From contig CAIKND010000167.1 in assembly GCA_903828675.1 (NCBI GenBank), positions 1-64,000 of the forward strand: 64,000 nt of DNA, written 5' to 3'. Each line of letters begins with the position of its first letter. Position 1 is the first letter of the stretch. The notes under the pieces are model-generated. The model saw nothing but the letters and a program-made list of their open reading frames with translations, had not been told where the DNA came from and searched no databases. The DNA comes from an uncultured Acidobacteriaceae bacterium (lineage in GTDB: Bacteria > Acidobacteriota > Terriglobia > Terriglobales > Acidobacteriaceae). This document shows positions 8,981-19,907 of the stretch, in pieces. The translations under genes were made by a program, and so were the position numbers.

Positions 8981-9763
8981 TCAGTTCCATTGCACACTGA
9001 GTTGTTTCCTCGGCGGTACCAGCCGGTACGAAAACTTAGGTACTCCGAGCATCACGCCTCCGCGAACAACATACCCTTCAAGGACCGATAGTGCCTTCCG
9101 AATAGGCTCATGGGACTCAGCTACGCGCGTCAGATAGCCGGCCCAGCACACACCGAGTCCGCGTGCCTCTGCCGCCAATTCAAGAAACGTCAGGGCAATG
9201 GCGCAATCCTGTTTCCCCCAGGCATAGTCCTCAGGCGTGCAGGCCATGATCACCACGGGCGCACCGCGCAATATAAAGTCATACCCACTTTCCCAATGCT
9301 CCACCATCGCTTTGCTGATGCCTGCATTCAGCAACCAGTTCATCGCCTCCACTGACAAGGCATGGACCTTGTTTCCGCCCTCCACCACGATCCAATGCAA
9401 CTTCTGAGAGTTCGACGCCGTCGGAGCCCGTCTAGCCACGTCGAGCAGTGCCTCCAATGTCCCGTGTGCGATGGGCTTATCCTTGAACTCCCGCACCGAC
9501 CGCCGGCTCATCAAAAAGCCGTCTAGAACTGCGGGAGCCGGCCATTCCCTAAACGCCGGCAAAATGGCATCCTCGGGCAGGCCTGAGTGAGTCAGTGCAT
9601 CATGAGGACACACGGCGACGCAGTGGCCGCACAAGATGCAACTATGGTCCGCAACCTCTTCGGGAAATCCCTCCTCACCAAGAGCAATAAACCTTGCGGG
9701 ACAAACCGCCACGCATGCACCGTCTTTCTGGCACACGCTTTTATCAACTTTAATCTGGCTCAA
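8981..9763 (-). CDS. Nitroreductase family flavoprotein with N-terminal 2x[4Fe-4S] ferredoxin domain
   Basis: The N-terminal 60 residues carry two cysteine clusters of the bacterial ferredoxin type (CQKDGACVAVCP and CILCGHCVAVCP), each ligating a [4Fe-4S] centre. The rest is an FMN-dependent nitroreductase domain with SRRSVREFKDKP near its start and a GVCWAGYL segment further on. Such proteins reduce nitro groups, quinones or flavins using electrons from the clusters. A TTG start at 9763 is preferred to the GTG at 9811: it has GGGAG ten bases upstream and gives the usual MSQIKVD type beginning of the ferredoxin domain. It lies alone between the sensor and SPFH genes and its link to glycan use is unclear. 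Confidence 0.86.
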   Translation of the reverse strand: MSQIKVDKSVCQKDGACVAVCPARFIALGEEGFPEEVADHSCILCGHCVAVCPHDALTHSGLPEDAILPAFREWPAPAVLDGFLMSRRSVREFKDKPIAHGTLEALLDVARRAPTASNSQKLHWIVVEGGNKVHALSVEAMNWLLNAGISKAMVEHWESGYDFILRGAPVVIMACTPEDYAWGKQDCAIALTFLELAAEARGLGVCWAGYLTRVAESHEPIRKALSVLEGYVVRGGVMLGVPKFSYRLVPPRKQLSVQWN

Positions 9764-9955
9764 AATCGGTATTCTCCCTTGAAATTGTCCGGCCGGGCAG
9801 CGGCGCAACACTGGCAGCAGTTTACTCCTGCGGTTACCATGAGCAGGATCTCTGCTGCCTGCATTGGATCGGCCCCTTCCGCGAATTTCCGCGACAGGTC
9901 GTCACTTGCTACTGGGTCTCGCCCAAAGATCAATCAACGCCGGATGTACATCTTT

Positions 9956-11773
9956 CTATGTCGGCGTGTTGCCCCCTGCCTTCATGTTGTCACGAAGCAG
10001 GTTAGCCAACAGCACATCGACCAGAGTCCCGCCCTGGCTTCCGCCTCCGCCCGCGACAATCTGCGGAACCAGCTGAACCTTGTTCTGGGCCAGGGCCTGC
10101 ATCACTTGCACCAGCGCGTAATTGCCTGATTCCATCGAATCGATCTTCAGCTTGATGACGTCAGCCTCGGCCGTTCCAACAGCTTGAGTTTTCGAGGCTT
10201 CCGCGTTGCCGACCGTCGTAATCACGTTGGCGTCCGCTTCGGCGTTAATCTTCTTTGATTCGGCCTGTCCCCGCGCTCCTTCAATGGCCGCCTCTGCGCC
10301 GAACTTGGCAATGGTCACGCTCCGTTCGGAGTCGACGACCCGGGCCTGCGTGTCTGCCATTGCGCGGGCCTGCTGAAGATCCTTGCGGGTTTCTTCTGCC
10401 AACTGCTGGGTCTTGTAGGTCACCTGCTCCTGCTCGGCTATCTTCCGGTCTGTCAGCGTTTTCATCAGCGCTTCCGGCGGCGTGATATCGCCGATCAGAG
10501 TATCAATCGCATTCACGTTGTATTCGGTGAGAGCCGCGCCGATCGCCGTCTTCGCTTCGGCCTGCCTCTCGCTGCGCTTCTTCAAGAACTCGATCACATC
10601 CGACGTCTGCGCGGCGTTGCGGAAGTAGTTGCCAATGGTAGGCTCCAGAACCTGCGTGACCAGATTGGCCATCGTTCCAAACCTAGCAATTACTTTGGGC
10701 GCGTCGTTGCGCGGCACGTGGATGATCTGGCTGACGTCAAGGTTGAATGTGAATCCGTCGGAAGAGCGCACGGTGATTGTCGAAAGCTTCTCGTCGAGTT
10801 TGTGCGCCTCAGTCTTTCCCGTCGCCCAATTAAGCACGATGTTCGCGGTCGGAACAATCTCGACCTTATGGGTGAACGGGTTGATGGGATACTTGCCCGG
10901 ATCGAGCGGATCAACCCACACGCCCTTCTGCCCACGACTCACCAGGTTGCCGTGTTTGAAGCTGTCGCCAGTCACGTCCCTGCCTTCTTCGCCCACGTAG
11001 GCAATGACAACACCGACATTCGCGATTGGGACTTCGGTCATGGGCTTCATTTCGACGGTCGCAAAACGCGGGTTGATGAAATACCGGCCAGCGAGAATGA
11101 CCTGCTCCTGCAAGCCCTTGTGCCCGCCGTTTGTGATAAACGCTTCGGCATCCTGGTACATGTTATGGCCCGCGATTTCGTTGCCGGCAATTTCACCCGT
11201 GGCAAGCGGTTTCCCGTCCTTCGTCGTCACCACTCCTACCATATTGTCAGGAATCTCCAGGACCTCGTCCATGCTTACCTGGAAAAGCGCTGTGTTGATC
11301 CGATACGTTCCCGGAGGAATCACTGATATCTGCGGTCCGCGCTCGCCGCCCCGTGTAAGGAACCCCCGCGCATCCTGAAACGAATTGCACTCGACGGTCT
11401 TTGCCAACACGCGGCCCCCCGAAAGCGGATGCCCATCGCGCGCCTCTACAATGCCGATGTGCCCCTTGTCGATGGTTGTGAACGGAACCTTTGAGACAGC
11501 GTATTGCCACGCCCAGAGTCCAAAATGAATCCCGGGAGCGAGCGTATCAGCCTGCAGCCCCGCTTCGCCGCTCAACGCGACAATTGCACCATCGGGAAGC
11601 GTGCGGTTTTTGCCGAAAAGCACCCACTTTTTATTCAGAATTCCGATTTCGTCCTTCGAAACAATGACGGTCCCGAAGAAAACACGCAATATTGCCTTAT
11701 TGAACGCCACTATAAGGACAATTGCGATCAACCACCCATATCTGGCCAGTAGGTCAAACACCGTCGTATCCAT
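9956..11773 (-). CDS. SPFH/Band 7 (flotillin-like) membrane protein
   Basis: A 605-residue protein with an N-terminal membrane segment (about residues 10-35), then a series of related blocks of about 60 residues (roughly 41-95, 105-165, 178-240 and 252-310) that share a pattern of GIV, DGxPL, FQDA, GGxKG and PGxYxIN. An SPFH-type domain and a long Ala/Glu/Lys-rich coiled coil (about 420-550) follow. Flotillin-like proteins oligomerise on membranes and form scaffolds that organise microdomains. The ATG at 11773 was chosen because AAGGAGAG lies seven bases upstream. It is flanked by unrelated genes in the same direction. The glycine-rich tail (GGGGSQGG) resembles that of other flotillins. Confidence 0.85.
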   Translation of the reverse strand: MDTTVFDLLARYGWLIAIVLIVAFNKAILRVFFGTVIVSKDEIGILNKKWVLFGKNRTLPDGAIVALSGEAGLQADTLAPGIHFGLWAWQYAVSKVPFTTIDKGHIGIVEARDGHPLSGGRVLAKTVECNSFQDARGFLTRGGERGPQISVIPPGTYRINTALFQVSMDEVLEIPDNMVGVVTTKDGKPLATGEIAGNEIAGHNMYQDAEAFITNGGHKGLQEQVILAGRYFINPRFATVEMKPMTEVPIANVGVVIAYVGEEGRDVTGDSFKHGNLVSRGQKGVWVDPLDPGKYPINPFTHKVEIVPTANIVLNWATGKTEAHKLDEKLSTITVRSSDGFTFNLDVSQIIHVPRNDAPKVIARFGTMANLVTQVLEPTIGNYFRNAAQTSDVIEFLKKRSERQAEAKTAIGAALTEYNVNAIDTLIGDITPPEALMKTLTDRKIAEQEQVTYKTQQLAEETRKDLQQARAMADTQARVVDSERSVTIAKFGAEAAIEGARGQAESKKINAEADANVITTVGNAEASKTQAVGTAEADVIKLKIDSMESGNYALVQVMQALAQNKVQLVPQIVAGGGGSQGGTLVDVLLANLLRDNMKAGGNTPT

Positions 11774-12066
11774 GCTGTAACTCTCCTTACGCTTCGAACC
11801 AACCATCATAGCTCTAATGGGCAGGGAGAAAGTCATTGCGTACAAGTGATTGTGGAAATGCAAGCACGGCGAGGCACGACGGCGGGGCGCAGCCCAATGT
11901 TCGCAGCGGCACGATCAGGCACCCGATGGCCGCTCATTTCTGCATTTGGATTGCGGCTGGACTATTGTCACCGCCCCCGGGAAGACTCGTGGAAGTGTGC
12001 CCTGCGGCGTGGCACTTGAGGCACACTTCCAGAATCCATTTGGTCGCTAGACGACTCTCCGGTCAA

Positions 12067-14250
12067 TCACTTACCCGGTGACGCCTTCTTTGCTGGCGAT
12101 ACGGCGGAGTTTCCGCGCGCCACCTGCAACTGCCCCCGGAGGCGAATATCATCCGAAGACGATCCGATCATCAAGTCGAACATCCCAGGCGCAACGATGA
12201 ACTTCCTGGTAACGATGTCATAGTAAGAAAGCCTTGAAACTGGAAGCGTGAGTTCGATATGTCTCGTCTCGCCTGCCTCCAAGTTGACGCGTTCAAATCC
12301 TCGCAGGCTCTTGATCGGCTGCACTACATCGGAATTCACCTGGTGAACATACAACTGCGCAACCTCGGAGCCCTTACGCTTGCCCGAGTTCCGCAGGTCG
12401 AAGGAGACCTTCACAGTCCCGGCTGCATCGGTTTTGCTCTTCGAAACCTTGAGGTTGCTGTACTCGAACTGCGTATAGCTCAACCCATGACCGAACGGGT
12501 ACAAGGGCAAGCCCTTGAAGTACATATAGGTAAAGCCCTTTGAAACGTCATATTCGTTCGCTGGCGGCACCCCATCGAGGCTTGCATAGACCGTGTAGGG
12601 TAGATGTCCCCCGGGATTGTAGTCGCCGAACAGCGTTTGCGCGATGGCGGTTCCCGCAAATTCTCCCGGATACCACGCTGACAGAATCGCAGGCAAGTGA
12701 TCGTTTGCCCAGTCAACCGCAAGCGGTCCGGCATTCATCAGGACCAGCACGGTCTTCGGGTTTGCGGCAAAAACGGCTTCCATCAACTCTTCCTGGGCGC
12801 CCGGAAGATTCAGATCTCTGCGGTCACGGCCCTCCGCTTCGACCTTCAAGTTGGTTCCGAGAAACAGGAGGACCACATCGGATTTACGCGCCAAGTCAAC
12901 CGCTCGCGCTATCGCGCCTGGGTCGCGTGCGTCCGTAAACCCAGCGCCCTGCTCATATCCAATCTCCACTCCCGGACCAAGCAATTCCTTCAGTCCCTGC
13001 AGCGGGCCGATCTTACGAATGGGCTTCCCATAGTAATTGCCGGTCTCATAAGCTTCGTCTCCAGCAGGGCCAATTACGGCAATGCTCTTTACTCCCTGTT
13101 TCTTCAGCGGCAGAAACTCCTTGCGATTGCTCAGCAGAGTCATCGACTCCAGAGCCGTCTGCAGAGAAAGCTGCAAGTGTTCAGGCGACCGGATCACGCT
13201 CGCCGTGATCTTTGAATAGGGGTTCATCTCTGGCGGGTCGAAGGCGCCGAGGCGGAATCCCACGCGCAACACGCGAGATAGCGCGCGATCTACATCGGCA
13301 ACAGGCAGGCGGCCACTCTTCACCGCCAATGGAATATTTGTTTCAAATTGCTGATCGTCCGAGTCGCAGCCGGCTTGAATCGCGCGCGCCGTGGCCTCAA
13401 TAGGATCTTCGGTCATGTGGTGCCCATCGATAAGATGCGCCACCGCGCCAAGGTCGTCGGTTACAAATCCATCGAACCCCCATTGACCCCGCAGGATATC
13501 GGTCAACAAGTACTTGTTCACCGCATCCGGGTAACCATTGATCGCGTTGTAGGACGCCATAACCGATTGAGCATGGCCCTCCATAATGGCATCTTTCCAA
13601 TGGGGCAGCCAGTATTCCATCAGGTTGCGTTCATCCACTGAAGCCGAGAATCTTGTCCTATTCGTCTCAACGTTATTCACGGCAAAGTGCTTTACCGTTG
13701 CCGCCACTTCAAGATAACGTGGATCGTTCCCTTGGAGACCGGTCACATAAGCAACAGCCATTCTTCCCGTCAGAAACGGATCTTCGCTGAATACTTCTTG
13801 AATGCGTCCCCACCGCGGGTCGCGGCTTATATTGATAACCGGCGACCGATACACGAGACCGTGCTTGCTGCGCGGCCCTTCGGCGCCAATGTTATACAGC
13901 GCCCTGGCCTCATCTGACATCGCATGAGTTATCGACTTCACTAATGCTGTGTCCCATGTTGCTCCCATGCCGATTGCAGCCGGGAACAGCGTAGTTGGTT
14001 GCTTCGACCACACTCCATGCAGTGTTTGATTCCACCCGCCCCAGGCACTTACTCTTAGCCTGGGGATCCCCTTGTTCAGGTGGTTCAACTGCTGCGCCTT
14101 CTCTTCAAGCGTCATGCGAGAGATAAGGTCAGCCACCCGTTGGTCAATGGGCTTCGATGGGTTCAGGTAGGCCGGTTGAGATACAGCCTGTGCTAATGAG
14201 TTGCCAGTAAGGCAAAGGAACAACACCCAGAATGTAAACAATGACTTCAT
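12067..14250 (-). CDS. GH3 beta-glucosidase/beta-xylosidase, secreted
   Basis: A 727-residue family 3 glycoside hydrolase with a signal peptide (cleavage near residue 20). The N-terminal TIM-barrel domain contains the KHFAVNN motif and the nucleophile region GFVTDDLGAV with Asp265. A C-terminal alpha/beta sandwich domain (residues about 370-590) and a fibronectin III-like domain (about 630-710) complete the usual three-domain layout. It releases single sugars from the non-reducing end of beta-linked oligosaccharides. It follows the GH39 gene and the broken receptor gene in the same direction, so xylo- or gluco-oligosaccharides are likely substrates, but the choice between glucosidase and xylosidase cannot be made here. 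Confidence 0.92.
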   Translation of the reverse strand: MKSLFTFWVLFLCLTGNSLAQAVSQPAYLNPSKPIDQRVADLISRMTLEEKAQQLNHLNKGIPRLRVSAWGGWNQTLHGVWSKQPTTLFPAAIGMGATWDTALVKSITHAMSDEARALYNIGAEGPRSKHGLVYRSPVINISRDPRWGRIQEVFSEDPFLTGRMAVAYVTGLQGNDPRYLEVAATVKHFAVNNVETNRTRFSASVDERNLMEYWLPHWKDAIMEGHAQSVMASYNAINGYPDAVNKYLLTDILRGQWGFDGFVTDDLGAVAHLIDGHHMTEDPIEATARAIQAGCDSDDQQFETNIPLAVKSGRLPVADVDRALSRVLRVGFRLGAFDPPEMNPYSKITASVIRSPEHLQLSLQTALESMTLLSNRKEFLPLKKQGVKSIAVIGPAGDEAYETGNYYGKPIRKIGPLQGLKELLGPGVEIGYEQGAGFTDARDPGAIARAVDLARKSDVVLLFLGTNLKVEAEGRDRRDLNLPGAQEELMEAVFAANPKTVLVLMNAGPLAVDWANDHLPAILSAWYPGEFAGTAIAQTLFGDYNPGGHLPYTVYASLDGVPPANEYDVSKGFTYMYFKGLPLYPFGHGLSYTQFEYSNLKVSKSKTDAAGTVKVSFDLRNSGKRKGSEVAQLYVHQVNSDVVQPIKSLRGFERVNLEAGETRHIELTLPVSRLSYYDIVTRKFIVAPGMFDLMIGSSSDDIRLRGQLQVARGNSAVSPAKKASPGK

Positions 14251-14361
14251 TGAGAGTCTCCATCGAACGCAACTTCTGACTTATCCGTGCAACTCACTTT
14301 GAATTAGTGGCGGCTATGGTTGTTGGCTGGTAACGCGGCGTCTTTGTCGAGTGAGACATAA

Positions 14362-14392
14362 GGGCCAATTGGTAGTTTCCTCCAATCGGCCC
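14362..14392 (-). promoter_or_regulatory. Stem-loop between GH39 and GH3 genes
   Basis: Bases 14362-14372 and 14382-14392 pair over eleven positions with one mismatch. It falls between the GH39 stop and the GH3 start, with no T-run on the minus strand. Its position is like that of the hairpin at 2350, so it may stabilise or split the transcript. Confidence 0.5.
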
Positions 14393-14428
14393 CCATGTCC
14401 GGTTCTTCTCCGCAGCGTCACAGTCCTT

Positions 14429-16111
14429 CTACCACTTCAAGTGCATCAGCGATGTAGCCTGCCGCGGGAGACTGGTAATAATCGTAACCTTGCGGTCGCT
14501 CACATCAAGCCATTCAGGAGATTGCAGAAGCTCCAGTTGTCCGGCCTGCTTCAGCCGCGCATATTGCTCTGGTGTCGGCGCCTGGGGAGACCCCATCCCC
14601 TTCCACACTGTGTACGAATTGCTGTGGTTCTCGTCGATCCGATAATGCTCAAGCAAAACCTTCTTGACGCCCGCGGGAATCCCTGTAACCGTCACCTGAG
14701 TCTCTGCGGCAGGCGCCGGCACATCGTCGTCGTGGTAATTCCACAGCATGACTGCCGCCTCATGCTCCGCCTTTGTTGCAAGAGCGTCCACATCAGGCGT
14801 CTGCCTCACTCCGCTCTTTAGAATTTCGTCGAGCGGTACCTGTCCCGTGCTGCTCGTCGTCACACGTTCCCCGGACATGAGTGCGACCATTCGGAAGACA
14901 TTCAGTACAGGCTTGTCCACGCCGTTGGTCGATAGGGTACGAAATCCCTCAAAGTAGTCTTTGTTTTCAAATTCGAATGACCACGACAGCATTGACAGCA
15001 AATTTACCTTGGACTGGTCCTGCAACTCGAACAGCGCTTTGATTGCCGTCGCCGTATACGAGGCATAGAGTGGTCCGTTGCGGTACGCATTTGCCGGATT
15101 CACCTTCATGGAGCACCCTGCGCAACCTTCAGGATCAGCCTCGCTCAGGATAATTGGCAGGTGAATGAACTGCGGGTATCTTGCGACAATCTTGAAACCA
15201 GCTTCCCCTGCCCTCAATTCATTCGATAGGCCCATCCGTACATGTCCGTCTACCAGTTTCGGCTGTCCCTTGGGATGGAACGAAATAAAATCAAGCGGAA
15301 CCGCCTTCCCGTTTGCGGCGCTCTTGTCATTCAAGCAGTGCTTCAGGAAGTTATCCAGAAATGCTGAAGCCTTATCGGATGCCGGGCCTGTGCTAGCCGG
15401 GCCACCGACAATTGCATTAGGCAGCGCCGCGCGAACACCCGCAACCGCGTAATCGTAAAGCTTGTAATATTCCTCGGGCGTGCCATGCCAATAGACGATG
15501 TCTGGCTCGTTCCACACTTCGAAGTACCAGGTGCTCACCTGTTCCTTGCCATAGCGCTCGACAAGATGCTCCGTGTACTTGCGCGCCAGTTCACCCCACA
15601 TCGCGTAGTCTTTGGGTGGATTGTTTGAAGCCCCCCCCATCGTGGGATCAGGATAGTGAAGCTGATACGCATTCACTCCCGCTACCTTAGCGGCTAGGTC
15701 TTTCGGCATGAAGCCGAGTTCAACCATCGGCCGCACACCTGCCTTCTGGTATGCGTCGAAGGTCTGGTCGGTGATGGTGAAGTCATATACCGGATTGCCA
15801 TTTGCATCCAACGAAAATACATTGGATGAACTCCACTTCAGTTCCGCCACTCCATTGCCCGAAGTCAGCAGATGATGCGCGCGGATGTATACCGGCACTG
15901 GGCTCAGGTCATGCAATTCCCTGAGCAGTTGCTTGCCGTCCTTCATCGTCGTGTAGTTTGACTCGTCGTAGCCAAACCAGCTGTAGATCGGGTTATAAGG
16001 CCCCTGTGGCTTTGCGAGGTCGACTTGAATGGATACGGGTGCTGAAGAAGGGACCTGTGCCGCCCCCTGTAGTGAGGCGGCACAGATCAGAAGTACTGCA
16101 AGTATACGCAT
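14429..16111 (-). CDS. GH39-like glycosidase (beta-xylosidase type), secreted
   Basis: The protein has a signal peptide (cleavage after AAQ near residue 19) and a TIM-barrel with the clan GH-A pattern of family 39: acid/base Glu202 in YFEVWNEPD and probable nucleophile Glu324 in IILSEADPEG. Family 39 members include beta-xylosidases and alpha-L-iduronidases; the length of 560 residues and bacterial setting favour a xylosidase-like role. It lies 18 bases after the C-terminal part of the frameshifted receptor gene and upstream of the GH3 gene, so the three form one unit. The exact sugar is not certain. Confidence 0.85.
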   Translation of the reverse strand: MRILAVLLICAASLQGAAQVPSSAPVSIQVDLAKPQGPYNPIYSWFGYDESNYTTMKDGKQLLRELHDLSPVPVYIRAHHLLTSGNGVAELKWSSSNVFSLDANGNPVYDFTITDQTFDAYQKAGVRPMVELGFMPKDLAAKVAGVNAYQLHYPDPTMGGASNNPPKDYAMWGELARKYTEHLVERYGKEQVSTWYFEVWNEPDIVYWHGTPEEYYKLYDYAVAGVRAALPNAIVGGPASTGPASDKASAFLDNFLKHCLNDKSAANGKAVPLDFISFHPKGQPKLVDGHVRMGLSNELRAGEAGFKIVARYPQFIHLPIILSEADPEGCAGCSMKVNPANAYRNGPLYASYTATAIKALFELQDQSKVNLLSMLSWSFEFENKDYFEGFRTLSTNGVDKPVLNVFRMVALMSGERVTTSSTGQVPLDEILKSGVRQTPDVDALATKAEHEAAVMLWNYHDDDVPAPAAETQVTVTGIPAGVKKVLLEHYRIDENHSNSYTVWKGMGSPQAPTPEQYARLKQAGQLELLQSPEWLDVSDRKVTIITSLPRQATSLMHLKW

Positions 16112-16129
16112 GTATTACTGCCTTTCCCG

Positions 16130-19100
16130 TTAGAAGTTGTACTTCAACGCAAATTGAATGTCACGCGAAGGAATCGAAGTGGATGTGATCGCGCAGCATG
16201 ACGATGAAGTAACCGTGGCTCCAGGCGCATTGAAACTGGTTGTGTTGGAAATGTTAAATGCTTCCGCGCGGAAAGAAAGCGTCGTCTCGTTCGGCATCAC
16301 AAAGTTCTTGAAGATCGATGCGTCGAACTGCCGGCGCATATCGCCCCTCAAGGTATTTGCGCGAACCGTTCCGTAGTTATAGGCCGGCGCAGCGACGTAT
16401 GCTGTTGGGTCAAACCACTTCTTCAGCGACTTCTGGAAGCCTGAAGTCCCTCCAGCTGGATTCCGGTTTGGCCGCTGAGAGCCAACGCCCGTATTCGCTA
16501 CGTCAGACCCGACCACCGGCGTGTAGGGCATACCGCTGCGCAAGATGGTGATCGTCTGCACTTGCCATCCACCCAGCACTGTATTCATCAGCGCGTTGCT
16601 TTGGCTGAGGAAGGTTCTGCCACGGCCAACTGGTATCTGGTAGGTACCACTTATCGCCAGGTTCTGCGGGATGTCAAATGGCGAGTAAGTGTGTTCGTAT
16701 CCTGTATTTCCTCCCGCCTGCGGCGTTTGTGCAAACTGCAGGAACTTCGACCATGTATAAGAGACGAGCGCCGTTAGTCCGTTTCCAGCACGGTGCTCCA
16801 GTTTCGTCTGCAGTGACTGATAGGTCGCGCCTGTATCCTGCGACTGCATCGTAATCGCACCCCATGGCTGATACGGGCGGCGTCCCTGAACTGCTCCCGG
16901 TCCCGGCGTTGGATCATTGAAGTCGTTGCTGGCTTGGAGATGCAGTGCGTGATTCCCCACATAGGCCACTTCAGCCAGAGTCTTGGTGCTAAGTTCCCTC
17001 TCGACTGAAATGCTGTAGTGATCGTTCTCGCCCATCTTTAGATGCGTGAGGGTCGGGTTGAGCGTTGGGTTAGTAAGAGCCGAGCTGCGAGCCAAGGAAG
17101 AAGTTTCCCGTGGTACGCGTCGGAACAATATTCGCTGTCTGGTTAACCGTCTCGGAGAGCAGGAATGGAAGAATATTGCGGTTGACTCTACCGCCGGTGC
17201 CCTCGGGCTCATAGTACATCCCGTAGCCGCCGCGAACCACAAATTTGTCAGTAGGCCGCCATGCAAAGCCGACACGAGGAGCGAACTGCATCTTGTCTGT
17301 GTAGGTAAGGTTATACGGCAAGCCAGCGTCGCTGGTGGTCTGAACATACTGACCGAAGAACTGCATTGCGGCAGGAGCAGCATATTGGGATGATGTGTTC
17401 ACAGAGCTGCTATGGCTGGCTACAATGATCGGCTTGGGCTTGGTGGGATCAAATGTGCCCAGCTGTCCAAGGTAGCCTTCAAGCCACGGAGAATACTCGT
17501 AGCGCAGGCCGACGTTGACGGTCAGCTTGGCGCTGACGCGTATATCGTCCTGGGCAAAGAATTCCTTGTACCAGGCCTGTCCTCCGAAATTGGCTCCAGG
17601 ATATGCGCGAGCTACCGAAGAGGGATAACCCAGCAGGAAGTCTGCGAAAGCGTCGCCTCCCTTTGTAGTGCCACCCGGGTTTTGAGTTACAGCGCCCGTG
17701 AAACCGAAGTTGCCGGCATAGGTCGCGCTATCGTAGCCAAGCCACTGATAATAACGAATCAGGACGCCAAACTTCAAAGACTGGCGACCCTTCAGGATGG
17801 TGAAGGTGTCCGTCGGTTCCAACACCCGGCGGTCTTGCGATTTAGGCCGCTGGTCAAACGTGGAACCCTGAAGCGCTGCATAGCCGCTCCACGAATAATC
17901 CGGGAAGGAACTGCCAGTATCCGGCCGTGCAAGTCCGGTGAATCCTTGGATGGCGTTTGCAGCGTTAAAGTCAGTACCCTGCAGGAATGCAGAGAGCCGC
18001 ACGTGGCTGGGTAGTCCGTGAATGCGGAAGTCCTGCACTTTGTTGGTGCCGATGTTTGTAATCAGGCCGAGTGCGATGTCCTGACCGTTGGAGGTCAACG
18101 AGGCCGTCTTCAAGAGGGGCGAAAAGTTTGGATCCGTCTCACGATTGTTCGTATACGCCCAACGGAAGAACAGGCGGTTGGATTGATTGATCTGGTGGTC
18201 AATCCTGGCGGTGAATTGGTCCCAGTCAATCGCCTGCGACGGAACTGCCTGAAAACTGGTCGCACTGGCATTTCCCGCAGGATAGTAGGCCAAAACTGCC
18301 TTGGCCTGCGGCACAATCAGTCCGGGGCAGATCACATTCAGAACCCCATTGCAGCTGATCTGCGAGCGCGTAGTTACGCCTCCGGATGTGATGGTCGTCA
18401 GCGGATCATAGATCGCGTTCAATCCTGCAGCGCTGAAATCGCCTGACCGCTGGGCTGCAGTGGGTACAGTACCGCTTTCTACTAACCCCTGCCGCAACCG
18501 CTGTGCCTCGTAATCTACGAAGAAGAACGTTTTGTCCGTGCCGCTATACAGATGCGGAATGGAGAGCGGCCCACCGATATCGCCACCAAACTGGTTGCGC
18601 TTCAGAATTGCGCGCTTAATTGAGAAAAAGTTGCGGGCGTCGAGCTTTTCGTTCCGGATAAACTCGAACACACCACCGTGAAATTTGTTTGTTCCGGACT
18701 TTGTTGATGCGTTGAACGACGCACCACCACGGTTATACTCCGCTGAGTACGCGTTCTGTTGGACGCTGAATTCCTGCAGAGCATCAATTGATGTCTGGAT
18801 AAAGGTACCGCCCTGGTGCTGCTCGCTCACGTCCACGCCATCCAGCAGGAAAGAGGTCGCACTGCCATGAATGCCGCTAATCGTATTGCCGTCCACGATC
18901 TCCGGGCGGATCGCCAGAGAGTTGCCTGTGGCAGGCAACAGTGCCGCTCCAGGCGTGAGTTCCGCCAACTGAAAGTAACCGCGCCCATTGAGCGGTAGGT
19001 CGGTGAGTTGCTGGTTGGAAACCACCGTTCCAATCGTCGCCGACTCGGTGTTCATCAAAGGAGCTGTCGTTGTAACCTCAATTGTCGTCGTTGATGCACC

Positions 19101-19448
19101 CACCTTCAAACTCAGGTCCTCGCGAACGATCTGACCAATCTGAACCTGAACTTCGGATGTGGCGGCAGTCTGAAATCCGGGAGCCGTAACGCTCAGCTTG
19201 TAGACTCCAGCCGCTACCGGGGTGATTACATAGTCACCTGTTGAGTTTGTAACCGCAGTTTGTACAAAATTTGTGCCAACATTCGTTGCCTTGACTGTTG
19301 CCTGTGGCACCACCGCACCCTGCTCATCCGCGATGCGCCCTACAAATCTTCCTGTCTCTACCTGACCAAAAGCAGACATGGCCACTCCTAAAACAAGAGC
19401 GAACATCACCACAGTCTGTATCTTCGAAGCTAACCTGCATAGTCTCAC
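16130..19448 (-). pseudogene. TonB-dependent receptor, Oar-like, interrupted by a frameshift
   Basis: The N-terminal part (17070-19448) has a signal peptide, a carboxypeptidase-regulatory domain, a plug and the first half of the barrel, then stops at TAA 17070-17072. The rest of the barrel continues in another frame from about 17078 down to 16130, ending with the aromatic ALKYNF. The join falls where GNFFLGSQLG should continue into ALTNPTL; one extra base (or a two-base loss) at about 17078-17100 explains it. No slippery sequence is present. The GTG at 19448 is the best start, with AGGAGG six bases before it. The gene leads the group with GH39 and GH3. It could be a recent inactivation or a sequencing error, since both halves otherwise look intact. 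Confidence 0.85.
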
Positions 19449-19907
19449 GTCGTACCTCCTATCCTTTGTGAAAATCCGTATTGCTCTGCCGCTCTTCCTC
19501 TGCACACTTCAACCGAACTGATCCTGCGGTAAGCATCGGTACAAGCGTTCTTTGTCTCCGGACCGCTGGCCCAACTGCAGATTTCGCTCGTCCCTGTGCA
19601 TCTCATATAAAGAGGGCAACCGTATTCGATATCTCTTCTTCAAATCGTCATTGTCCCTCCTCTTTGCTGTAGATCGATGTTGTATATTCGCGGCTGTTTC
19701 ATACGTTCCCTGTGCGTTGGCAGAAGTAAGTGCAGGCTGCGCTGAAGTTGAGGGCGAGCATCGCTCCTCATCGCTCCGGCCTTGCCATCAAGAGCTTGCC
19801 GTTGAGTTCCGTGCTTCACGCCTCATGCAGATGCTTCATTTATGCAGGGCAAGCGTTTGCCGATAACTCAGTTGCACCCCGTCTTCGACTCCCGCGGGCA
19901 AAATGAT
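19449..19907. other. Intergenic region upstream of the frameshifted receptor gene
   Basis: I see no gene or clear repeat in these 459 bases between the sugar-acid operon and the second receptor gene. The promoter of the receptor should be here, but no confident promoter boxes or operator can be named. Confidence 0.4.

Noticed and set aside
17070..17110. Programmed ribosomal frameshift in the second receptor
   Set aside because: No slippery heptamer, homopolymer or stimulating structure was seen at the junction; mutation or error is simpler.
16130..17383. Separate gene for the C-terminal receptor part
   Set aside because: Its first 100 residues are out-of-frame reading of the upstream half; the true residues begin only at the frameshift and form the second half of one receptor.
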